Shown piece after piece: positions 46,601 to 58,600 of a DNA stretch of 64,000 bases. The notes beneath the pieces are model-generated. The model was not told where the DNA came from, made no database searches, and saw only the letters and a list, made by a program, of their open reading frames with translations. This DNA comes from Cymodocea nodosa. Taxonomy: Eukaryota; Streptophyta; Magnoliopsida; Alismatales; Cymodoceaceae. The stretch is from assembly GCA_036874045.1 (NCBI GenBank), contig CM072340.1:20201001-20265000 (forward strand), read 5' to 3'. The translations under genes were made by a program, and so were the position numbers. Each line of letters opens with the position of its first letter. The first letter of the stretch is position 1.

Positions 46601-49600
46601 TATTCTCATACAATTTAGTGAAATTATAATTGATTATTAACAATATTATAAATTCAAAAATGCAGGAAATATATTTGCATCTTGTTTTATATTTATATAT
46701 TGATGATGTATTTTAAATTCTAAACATGTATAATTGGGTAACAATCATGTCAAATCGTGTTGAATCAAATAATAATGATGTCAAAATAAAATTTTGTTTG
46801 TTATATAGATATTCCAATATTGGTTTCTAATCTCCTTGAATCAATTCAATGTCAATTTCTATGGAAAGGAGGTTGGAAAAGTGTAACACTTTAGGTAGAG
46901 CTTGTGGCTTGAAACGAGATTTGTCAACCAAAATTTGAAGGTGATATTAACATACAAAAGATTTGCTCCATGAATTTGACTTTGTTAGGTAAGTGGATTT
47001 GTTGGTTCTATGAGATGTGGGTGCAACTTTATTTATAGGTGGATATAATTTAGGCAAAGTAGTTCTTACCTTCATTGAAAAGGGACAGTAAGTCTTTGAC
47101 AAGGGATGTCTAAACTATGGAAGGGATTCTTGGGGTAGGTGGGTTTATTAGGTGTGGTCAAAGTTAGTGGTGGGGAATGGTAGGGGAGTTAGCTTCTAGG
47201 GTGATGTGTGGGATTCTCCCTTGGCTCTTGAATTTTCAGTGTTATACTCAATTACATCTTCCACCTAAGTAATTGTGGTCGAGTGCTTTGAGTATCCTGT
47301 AGCGGGGATAGTTTGGGATGTTCATTTTTGAAGGAATCTAAGTAATATAGAATCTTGAAACTTTGTTCAGCTACTCTCTTTCCTTTATACTCATTGCACT
47401 TTCCCTGTTTTTGTAGTGTCCCTCACAAGTGTGGTGCTAGAGCAATGTATCTTTCATAGTCAATTTGCTATACCAAATGTTGACATAGGGAGGTTTCAGA
47501 TGTGGGGATAAAGTTCCTATGAAAGAGTTGAATATACACCAAGGCCCAATTTTTTTATGGCAGATTGGCATGGAGTGCCCACAGAGAGCTTGTTGGATAG
47601 AAGAGACTTCTCAGTAGCTAGAATATGTAGGTCTTGTGGCAGTCACAAAGAAAACTAAAGACATCTAGTCTTTGCATGTGCATCAATCAGCAAATGGTGG
47701 GATATGTGAGTGGGCTTGAGCACTTAGCATGAGTTTGACATGAGAACCTTCTAGGAGTGATGGATGGCCGAAGGAGGTTTGAATAAAAGCAAGAGGAAAC
47801 TTTGGTGCACAATGTTATATGCAAATTGGTGGGGAATGGTAGAATTTCTAGAACACAACTTATGATGGTGACTATGGAAACATAAGAAATGGTGGAAGAG
47901 ATTATATCATTAACAATAACATAAGATTTCTTATATAGAAGCTGAAAAGGACATAAATAAGATTCTAACAATGTGGAACTAAATCCACTACACATAATAT
48001 TACTAACTTTAATACTCTCTCTCAAGTTGGAGCATCTAACTTGAAATAAATTTATACAACTAAAATTAGAACAAAATAAAGAAAGAGATATAAGGAGATA
48101 CATAGTGGACAAATAATATTGTATAACTAAAAAAAATAGTCAAATCCTAGTTGACCTTTAAGGAAAACTTGCATACAGTAAGAAGATGAAGAGGGATAGG
48201 AAAGATCTCTAATATTGCCTTGATTACTTAGGGATACAAGTGGGTATATATATAACCAAGAAACATAAATGGATATCCATTAAATGGATATACCCAATAC
48301 AACATATAATACTAACACCCTTTAAAGCTGGAGTATATATATTAAACATGTCCAACTTGTTATATAGATTTTCAAAAACACCAATCAAAAAATCCTTTGT
48401 GAAAAAGTTAGCCACTTAATTTTTAGAGTAAGTAAAAGGAGTAGATATAATTCTTTTGACCACATTATCTCTGATGAAATGATAATCAATTTTGACATGT
48501 TTTTTTCTCTCGTGAAAAGTAGGGTTACTAGTAATGTACATGATAACTTGATATCGCAATGCATAGGCAAAGACAAATTTACATCAACATCTAGCTCCTG
48601 TAATAACACCTTTAGCCAGATCAATTCGGAGGTGGTTTGTGACTTTAGCACTAAACTTGGATATGACATTTTATTTCTTACTATGCCATGTGACTAGGTT
48701 TTTTCTAAGGTAAATACAAAATTCTAAGGTTGACTTCCTATTCACCTTATCCCCTACATAACTAGCATCTAAGAACTTTTTGACTCTTAGGTGTCCATGC
48801 TTCTTGTACAAAAGTCTTTTTCCAAGGGCACTCTTAATGTAGGCCAACACATATAAAGTCCCTTACCAATGGATGTCTTTTGATGCATGCATGAATTGGC
48901 TGAGCAAACTTACAACATAGGAGGTGTTTGGTCTTCTTATAGTTAGGTATATCAATTTTCCAACTAATCGCCTATACTTTCTTGGATCTTCAAAAGGGGG
49001 AGAATCTTCACTCTATAGAGAGTGATTTTGCTATGTTGGTGTATTTTCTAACTTACATCCTTCAAGACCTATGCCCTTCAATAAGTCTAAGACATACTTC
49101 CTTTAGGATAAGGATAGTTGTTTGTTGGAATAAGTTAGCTCAACACCAAGGAAGTATCTCGATGTCCCTATATCTGGTAGCAAAGTTTCTGTGTAGAAAT
49201 CACTTGGTCTCTTCTATTCCCTAATTGTCATCACCTATTAACAACATATCATTTATATACACAGTAAGAACAACGGTCCCTATAGCATTTCTTGATGAAT
49301 ACTAAGTGATCCACTTTGCAACTATCAAATCCACTATTCTACATAATATTGTTAAACTTTTCAAATCATGCCTTTAGACTTTGCTTCAAACTATAAATAG
49401 TTTTGTTAAACATGCATGCTTGAGACTTCTCCTAAGGAACATACTCAAGTAGTTACTCCATGAAGACCTATTCATCAAGTTCTTAATATAAGAAGACGTC
49501 TTTGATATCAAGTTGGACTAACTCCCAAGACTTATTTACGACCATAAAGAGAATCACTCATATAGAATCCAACCGAGCAATAGGGGAGAATGTCTTGAAG

Positions 49601-52600
49601 TAGTCAACATCGTATTTCTTGCGAAAAACCTTTAGCCATTAAATGAGCCTTGTACTTGTCAATAGTATCATCAAGACGATGTTTAATGGTGTAAATCCAC
49701 CTATAGGGGACCACATTTGCACCTTCTAGGTAGGGAATCAGATCTCACATGTCGTGAGAGAACATAACACTCATTTCTCCATCCATAACTACCTTTTAAT
49801 GTGAAATTTGAAGTGTTTGATGATGATTCCTAGGTAAAGATTCAAAAGAAATGGATAAGAAAAACTTATGGTAGGTATGATGGAGATTGACACAAGAAAC
49901 AAAGTAGGACAATGAATGTTAGTGCAAAAACAGGTGACCTTCTATAGGGTAATAGGTAGGTCATCAGATGGTGGTATATGTATAGCCTTGTTGACTGAAT
50001 CAAAGGAAAGGGTTGGAGTAGGATGAACTAGAGGTTGTAGTCTACGATGATATATCTATAGCGTGAGTTGATTAGTGGTATCTAGTGCATGTGGCTCTTC
50101 AAACTCTATGGCATATAGGCTTGAGCCATCATTCACCTTAATGGAGTAAGAAACGAAAATGTGACTCAGATCAAACAAAGGAGTAGAGGTAGCAATAGAA
50201 ATAGAGTCCTAATCAAAAGGAAGAGAGTCACCCTTAGAGTTAAAATATAGTTAGGACTCAAAGAAAGTCACATTTATGGAAGTATAATACTTTTAGGTTG
50301 GTGGGTGATACAAGTGATATTCCTTTTAGATGCAAGAATAACCAATAAACAAGCACTTGATAGAGCTAAGAAATAATTTGCCAAGACCTATAGAAAAATC
50401 TTTAATAAAACTCACACCCAAAAACCCTAAGGGTAATAGGAAACAACTTAGTATCATGAAGTAACTAATAAATAGGAATGACCCCTCTTAGAAGAATAGA
50501 AGGTATGAGATTTGTCAAGTAGGTTGTGGTAAGAACAACATCAAACCATAAGTGTTTTGGAACATTCATATGTATCATGAGCGAGCGTGCTACATTAAAA
50601 ATATGATGATGTTTACATTGTGTAACACCATTTTATTGAGAAGTATGAAGATAAGTAGTTTGATCAATAATACCTCAAGAGGAACAATTGGTTTGAAATT
50701 TATGTTGCACAAACTTGAGCATTGTTGGTTCTTAAAATTTTAGGACAAGTTGAAAAATAATTTTGTATTTTTACTATAAAAGTTTGGAATACATTAAGCA
50801 TAATATGACGATCTTTTAACAAATAGATCCAAGTTACCTGAGAAAAATCGTCAATAAACATAATATAATATTTATAATAAAAATAGACGTAATACAACTA
50901 GAATCCTGAACATCACAATGAACAAGATTGAGCATACTAACAGATGACACAAAATGCAACTGCTTAAAAGTAGCATGATGGTGTTTCCTGAGTTAGCAAG
51001 ATTCACAATCAAAAGGTGAAATGGACATCTAAGGAAGAGCTTGACGAAATTTCTCCTACGAAGGATGACCTAAGCGATAATGCTACAAGATGGAAGAGTT
51101 TGTATGAGATAAACATGCACTTAAGTCATGAGAAACATTATCACAAACTATCAGGTATATCTCATCAATTCTCTACCCATGGCCTAAATCAATCCTTCAT
51201 CTCATCTATAAGTCTTAAAAGGTTACATAAAAAGGGTAGAACATTACTAAATATTATAACTAAATAATAATAAGTCCAATAGATAAAATGTTAAAAGAAA
51301 AAATCAGAGACATATAGAATGTTGTTCAACCTTATCTGGGAAGAGGCTTGAACCTCCCCTTAACCAGAAACATGACATGAATGTTCATTTGCAATGGTAA
51401 CAGTAGATTTGTTGATAATAGTATTTAGGTAGTCAAATAAGAAGTAGGTACCTAAAATGTGGGAAGAGATTCTAGAATCTATGATCCAAGGATTATCAAT
51501 GAAGGCGAATAGAGCAATACTAGTACTTGGACGAGAAGAAGAGCTAGTCTGAGTCCTCATGGTAGTGGATGTGGATGTTGACACCTGTACCTAAAGGAAA
51601 CACTTATAATTGGCTTGAGAGATAGTGACAACTGGCCTTAAGGTAGTAGTTGAGGTTCTTGATGTTTCTAGATTGACATTGCCTTGCGAGGGTGGTTGCA
51701 AATGGGAAAATCTATCTAAACACCTTTTTGACTTGTGTCCAAACTTACCACATTAGTGACATTTTAAGCATTGGCAATCACCTCGTCTACTCAAAATCTT
51801 GGACTATTAACTCTAGAACATCGATGTTGGAAGTGTGACTACTATGTTGGCAGTGGACTCCTATCAGATTCACGAACAAGCCTTAGGATGATTGTTAAGG
51901 CCACAAACCGATGATGGACTCCTATTAGAACTTTAGTGGCTGTGTAGGAGAATACTCGTGATTGACATCAATAACCCAAGATATTGACCACTGGATGTAG
52001 AAGACTTATGCAAATGACTTTGATCAAAGGTCTCCTAACAAGAGAAGAGGAGAGAGAGAGAAAGAAGAAATAAGGAAAGAAAAGAAGAAAAAAAACCTAG
52101 TTTGCTCCAATACCAAGTAAGAAGATGAAGAGAGACTGGAAAGATCTCTAGTATTGCCTTGATTGCTTAGGGATACAAGTGGGTATAATATACCCAAGAA
52201 ACATAAATGGATATCTATTTAGGTTCCTAAATGGATATACCCAACACAACACATAATACTAACACATATAGACATTATTAATCATCTAAGAAAAATATAG
52301 ATTTTTAACTTTAAGCTATCTACAAACCCTATTTCTATTTGTGTAGATTGTTAATTAGGGTATTCCACAAAATCCCAAATTTTTCTAATGGGAAGATCGA
52401 TAATAAAGTTCATTTTGTCCTTTTTTTATCTCCTTGTTCTTTTTCTTTCTTTCCTTTTTTTTTTCCTTTTTCATTTTTTTTTTACTTCCATCATTTTTGT
52501 TTTCATTTCATCATCCTCTTGTATGTTTTTTTCTTTTCCTCTCTCTCCCCTTTTTTTTCCCTTTTTTTTTCCTTCCTTCTCCTTCTCTCCTCCCCTCCAT

Positions 52601-55600
52601 CAGTTCATTTGTCTATAACCCTAGTGGGTTCAAACAACAACAACTAGAGTTGGAGACATTGGAGGAGCTTCAACAATGTTGATGAGGAGAGAAGCATTAG
52701 GCAACAAGAGGGTAGATGACTTGCATAGAGACGACATGTGCTTTAGAGTTGTGTGCTTGAGACATGTGTAAGGAGGGGGGCTTATATCAGAGAGGAGATG
52801 GAGAGAAGTTGGAGATGATCACCTATGTTTAGGAAGTCACATGTAGGTAAAGTCAATGCATATTGGAGGAGTTGTTGCGCACAGACATTCATGCATGGAA
52901 ATGTGCACTAAAAGGGCTTAGGTAGGGGTACTTCTAATAGATATTGATGGGGAGAGAGGATAAAGAGTAGTCTATTGAAAGTATGGTTGAGATGGAGGAC
53001 GATCTTGCATGACCACAGTAGTCAAAGGAAGAGTTGTAGTTGTGGTTGTAAGGGAGGAGGGTAATAGCTAGGATTTCCCTCCTCTTTACTTACCTAAAAC
53101 ATTAGACTTAATGAATCCTCAAAACTTAAGTTCTAATATCATGTCGTAACACAAAAGAAATGATAAGAGACTATATCATTAACAATAACATAAAGTCTCT
53201 TCTATAGAAGCTACAAAGAAGACATAAATAAGACTCTAACAATGTGAGACTAAATCTACTACACATAACACTATTAACTCTAATAATGACTCTTTATCCA
53301 AGGTTGTGGAATGCACAATCATGTAGACAAGGGAATGCACAATCATGTAGACAAAAGCCTTGTGGGCTAGTGCAGTGATGGTAGATGCAGGGTGTTGGCA
53401 TGGCTGCTAACTCTTGTGACTCCATGGAGTGGCTTTTTGGTTTAGAGGTGTCTTTTTCCTTGTTTGCTTTTTTCTTTGGGGTTTCTTTCCTAAAACCCAT
53501 TCTTTCTTTTTGATTTTTTTGTATTTGTTCTTTTATCCTGCCTATGGCTTGTGTAGGAATTTTTTTCTTGTTTTTGATATATTACTTGTTGCTGCTAAAA
53601 AAAAGTTGGAACAATATAATTTCAGATGTTGTTGATAGTTTTGTTTGAGTGATTTAGGCTCTGATTTTAGGTACTGTATTACGGTTTGGATGCAGTCCAC
53701 TTCAATTTTTTTTTAACAAAATCCTATGTTGCTTGTTTTCAATTTTCTGCTGTTTGTTGTTCCTGTCTATCTGTGCTTAGGATTTTTGGTCCCTTTTGGG
53801 TCTTGGACTTTTACTTTGCTGTTCCTTTGTTTTGTTTCCTTGCATACTCTTGTGTTTTAATGTAATTGTCTTTGTTTTTTCTTTCAAAAGAAACAACAAA
53901 ATCTAAATTACACTGATAAAAATCCCTTCCCAACGTTTAAATAGCCCCCAAGCTTGGATGAGTTAGTTCTCATTGCAGTTGTTTCTCTTAAACCAGATGT
54001 GCCAACATGCTGCATAAACCAGGTTAAGACTTTGAATAGGATGTCTTGCTCTCGTTGATGTGTAGGACCTCCCTCTGAAAGGTTTCAATAGAACTAATCT
54101 GCAGTTTTTCCTGTATTACCCAGGGGAGAAGTCCTCAGATCTTTGATTTCATTGAACTGTCAAAAAACAAGTGGTTGCTATCTGCAGAGGCATGATGACA
54201 GAACTAACAATTCACATGCAACACCTGAAGTTTCTGCCCATTTGCTTTGTCTCACCTTGGCAGTGTTTATTTCATTTAACAGGAGCCACATAACACCTTG
54301 AGAGGTGATTCACATTTCCAGACAATTCAATGTGCCTGCCGTGTCTGTGTTGTAGGGCCTGTCATGATATCATAACGGCTTGCTATTGTAAATCCACTGG
54401 AAGCATTGATAGACCAGTCTAATTTGATTTTTGCACTAAATTGTGGTCATAGTTGATAGGATCTGCCCATTTGAAATCATCTCATTTGCCTCTTGGTCCA
54501 TCAGATTCTTACAAAGATATAGAGACCTGTACCAAGAGTTTCCAACCCATTCTCCAGCCTCATAGACATTTGTGCTCCTGTTTCTCACTAAGTCATAGAT
54601 CCTTGTGTAGTTTAATGATAACACATCTCAGCTGTCCATCTCTCATGACAAAAAAAAAACTGATGAACCATCCCCCCTTCATGTGATATATTTTCAATGA
54701 AGAAGTTTTGAAGTGAGTAGTGTTCTTTTTGTTTTTTGTCTCCACTATTGCTTGCATAGGGGACTTGATTGAAGTTCTTTAGTAATCTACTCCCGAAGAC
54801 CCCAACCTCCCATATTTTTTTGGCTTGCAAATCACAGACCATTTCATCAATGGAGTCCCTGGATTGAGCCATCCTTCCAAATATCCTGCCAAGACATAGA
54901 CCACTCCATTTGAAAGAGAAGACACTGACACTCGGTAATCAAGGATGTTTTTTAGGATGTCTTTCAATAGAACAAAGTAATCCCTAAGTTTAGAAGTTTC
55001 CCTTTCCAGTTTTGCTGTTAAGATCAAAATATTCACTAAAAAAAGAGTGAATAGTGATTTTATGAATTTTAAATGAATGTCAGACCAATTAATTAATTTC
55101 TACAATGATTATGCAATGCAAAACAGAATAAGTGTGTATATAAGAAGTAAAGTTTAGACTACAAAAGCAACAATATTTATAGTAGTTCACTAATTGACTA
55201 CATTTACTCTTCAAGCAAATTTACTTAAACCCTACACCATATTCAATGCTATTTCAAGCCAGCCAATGCCCGACTATTGTGTTGCTATTGACCAACACTT
55301 TGCCTTTGCCTTTGCCACCTTGACCAATTCCATCAAGTTCGCCTCTTCACAATCAAGAAGTCTTCTTTACAATTGAGGAGTTCTCGTTGCAACCTAGTAA
55401 ACCTTCACCACAACCTAGTGAGCTAATTTACACAATAAAAATAAAAATAAACTTATAACCAATAACACTAACTTCTCTTTGACAGGTTCTTGAATGTTGA
55501 TGAAAGAATACCTGTATGCAGTGTGAAAAATCTACTCTTTCAGCACTAGAATGACTCTATAATGCTTAAAGAATTGTGGATGATGCTCAAAAATATTGAT

Positions 55601-58600
55601 TGTTAAAGAGGTGTTCAAGGTCTACTGTTGCATGTCTCTAAAAGTTGTTTAGATCACTTTCTCTATTGATAACTTAGAAAAGAAAGCACAATGGTTAGGT
55701 CACTTTCTATATTTCAACAATCAAAATGTTGTTCTTCTAATGATCAAATGGGTTGGTATTTTGATAGTGTAATCACTATGCCAGACATGTTAACCTTAGT
55801 TTCTAATGAAATGATTGGTATACTGTCTTACAATATTGGTATATTGTTGATCCTAAGCCTTGAAATTGGATGAAACAATCAATGTTCCATTTTACAGATT
55901 CAGTATGCTAATATTAGTTTCAAAAAGTTATTGTAAGTTTTGTCTCTTAGAATGGTATTTCAAACTTGGTAATTGATATGTTGGTATCAAAATCAATATA
56001 TCGATCTAGGTCTACTGCTTAACTACACTTTTGGCCTAGAAATCAGTATTCTGTTTCAAAGAAATGAAATGTTGATCTCGTGGGATTCTAACTACATAAT
56101 TTGATGCATAAATAAGATATTCTAAGTGTTCAATCTAAGTGCATGCATCTATCCTACATATCCTATAAGATTTGTCTAGTATGAGAAAGTATTAAGGGAA
56201 TTACAATATTTCTTAAGGACATACACACAATATTACATCATAAATAATTCAAGTCTTCAAAGCATCTTCTTGCATTCTTGGTTCTTTTTCAAATCTATCT
56301 CCATTTTTACTTGACTTATCTTGATCTTCACTTGCTCCTTAATTGTCTTGTATCCTCGTTTTGATTTGCTTTGCACTTTTTTTATTTTTCCTATAATTAA
56401 TACTTATTTTCTATATCATCAAGTTTTGCATCATCAAAATTTCTTGAAAAAGATTTTCCTTACACTTGCAAGCGCAACCACCTTTCCTCCTTATTAATCA
56501 AGTGTTTCCAACCAGCTGTGTGGCTTATGGAATGATAAAGGTGGTTCTAAGTATTTAACTGTTGCATCCTCACTTCTGCAATTCTAGATTTCCTCTGCTT
56601 TTGTGATCAGCTCCATATTGGCATTGAGTGATTTAAAGTATTAATTTCAGACAAAAAGGCATCTCAAAGAGCCACAACAGAAATTTGATGTTACACAAGA
56701 AATGCCAATTTGTGGTCAAATAACTTCCTAAAGTCGATCTTGCTGATGAACCCTGAGTTTTGGTTGAATATTCTCTGCCAATGATTCCTGTGCCACCACA
56801 AACCCATTCACTAAGCACCTGCCTTTGATGAAAGCTGCCTTGAGTTGTGTGTAGTAGTTTGTCAATCACCTACAAGTCTGTTAGCAGGCACCTCAGTAAT
56901 GATCTGCTGACATCTTTAGCATCACTCTTAATCAGATTCAGAGATGTGAAACTGTGGTTAATAGAGTCACATGCAATGTATTTTTTCCAGAATGCAGTCA
57001 GAATCTCCATCAGCCAAAATGCCATCGGTTGATGATTGACGAGCATATAGGAAAAAAGATGGAGGAACTCATCAGGCCCTGGTGACTTCTCCCCTGCCAT
57101 ATCAAAGACCCAACCTTCCTCGTTTCTTTATAGTAATTACTGAGATATTTGATTATCCTTTGTCTTGTTCCATGGAAAGCAAACATCAATACTTTGTAAG
57201 TGACATACTTTGACAATCTGGTCTCTACCAATTTCCACTTTTCCATGCCTTTCTGCCAGAATCAACCAGTATGGCCCACTTTAGGCCATGTCTATCACAT
57301 AAGGTAATGAACAAGCCAACTTCAGATTTATCATTCATGGTCTTACTGGCACAGGTCCATCCTTGTTTCCTAAGACATGAGTGGCTATCAAAATGTTGAT
57401 GATTCTTCTACCCAAACAGTGCCTTATCTTTCAACTTTTAAAGCCTGACTTTATCATGTTTGCTGGGATCGGAGGACATTAACTTGTACCAACACAAGTC
57501 CTTCATCTAAGGAAGGCTTATTTGTCCCAGTCTGTATCAATGGATTAGTGCTCAAATTTACTTGAAATCCCTCAATGTAACAAGTATACTTGTCCATTAT
57601 GCCAGTTGGATTGAAAAATTAAGAACCCATCACAAGAATAAGCAGCCTGATGTGCAACAAAGGGCCTCATCCAAGGATACCAAGACACTAGTTTGTCTAT
57701 CTTTTGCATCTACTTTGTCATAATCTAACTAAATTTTCTCCCTCAAAGCATCATATAGCGTGTAAATGACAGGGGAACAGAAGCATTGTTAGAACCAGCT
57801 GGTTATGTGAATTAACTTGAATACTGGCATGAACCACTTTTTTCTCTTGCCACCTTAAGCTAGGCAGCAATGCTAAGAACAACAACATTTGATAGCAAAC
57901 TGGATCATTATTTTCATTGCTGTAGTTTGCAGCAAATTAGTTACCACTCAGAAAAGTGTTTGCAGCTCATTAAGAAATAACTCTAACCAAGGAAAACTTG
58001 GAGACTAGAATTTTTAGGTACTTGCTACTTAAAGGTTACTGCATGAATATCTCATAATGTAGCAGCAATCTTTCATCAAAACCAATGATATTGGACTTCC
58101 TACGGGTTTTTTGGAAAAAAACTGTTGTGAAGTTGCAGTTCCAAACAGTCTCATACTCTTAGTCAAAATTTCCAACATCATGTTGCCGATGTTTGTTGGT
58201 GTGGTGTTGGCAAACTGAGAACAGGATACATTTTGATGAAATTCAAGGACATTTGATTCCGTGGTTGGTTCAGACTGCAGAAGCATTCTGTGGCTGAACT
58301 GGAATTTTATTTTCTTTCTGTTTTCATTCCTTAGATGCTGATTTTATCTGTGCTTCTAAAAATAGTGTGTTATATTTTCTAGGTAAGTGACATCCTTTGT
58401 AATTATCCTGATCTAATGGAGGGCTTCAATGATTTCCTAGCACATTGTGAAAATATCGGTAAGCATTAACCATCCTCTTATTGGAGCTGTGCTTCCTTTT
58501 TGATTTTGTATTAGGTGTTTTTGGATGCTTTCTAAGTGAAGTCTGTTTATGCAGATGGGTTTCTTGACAGCCTTTTCAATAAAAGTATGTTGACATGATT

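Larger units (their letters stand above)
48177..52264 (-). mobile_element. Inner Ty1-copia retrotransposon with very short LTRs
   Basis: LTRs of 141 and 149 bp (48177-48317 and 52116-52264) start, on the minus strand, with TGTTAGTATTAT and end with CTTCATCTTCTTACT. A primer site TGGTATTGGAGC follows the 5' LTR directly, close to the Met-type TGGTATCAGAGC. Flanking CATAC (48172-48176) and CATAT (52265-52269) agree at four of five positions. The interior encodes degenerate copia polyprotein in the correct order. Confidence 0.85.
47873..53285 (-). mobile_element. Outer Ty1-copia-like LTR element, host of the inner copia element
   Basis: Two direct LTR-like repeats of about 140 bp bound it, at 47873-48014 and 53140-53285. 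They share TATATCATTAACAATAACATAA, given here as TATATCATTAACAATAAC, plus AGAAGCT and GACATAAATAAGA.TCTAAC. Minus-strand reading places a TATA-like CTATATAAG in the LTR. A purine tract (TTGAGAGAGAG) precedes the 3' LTR at 48015, and a decayed Met-type primer site follows the 5' LTR near 53130. The flanking 5-mers GTGAC and ATGAC match at four of five positions. Its own coding region is essentially gone; only 48015-48171 and 52270-53139 remain around the inner element. Confidence 0.68.
46810..53604 (+). mobile_element. L1-type LINE 3' portion in SIN3 intron 7, split by nested copia elements
   Basis: At 46.85-47.8 kb, frames with stops read FLWKGG.., [22 protein letters not shown] and then [17 protein letters not shown] ... 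HLVFACA. This is the zinc-binding reverse-transcriptase tail of plant L1 LINEs. The nested copia elements occupy 47873-53285. Beyond them comes T-rich sequence of LINE 3'-UTR character, ending in an A run at 53597-53604. The copy is 5'-truncated and dead. A 26-bp word (GGAATGCACAATCATG...) is duplicated at 53308-53357. Confidence 0.65.

Noticed and set aside
52339..52682. Phe-rich membrane protein frames
   Set aside because: They are caused by a pyrimidine low-complexity tract in retroelement remains.
57470..58290. LINE endonuclease domain upstream of the minus-strand reverse transcriptase
   Set aside because: No catalytic endonuclease motif could be read through the stops, so the LINE was not extended over this stretch.
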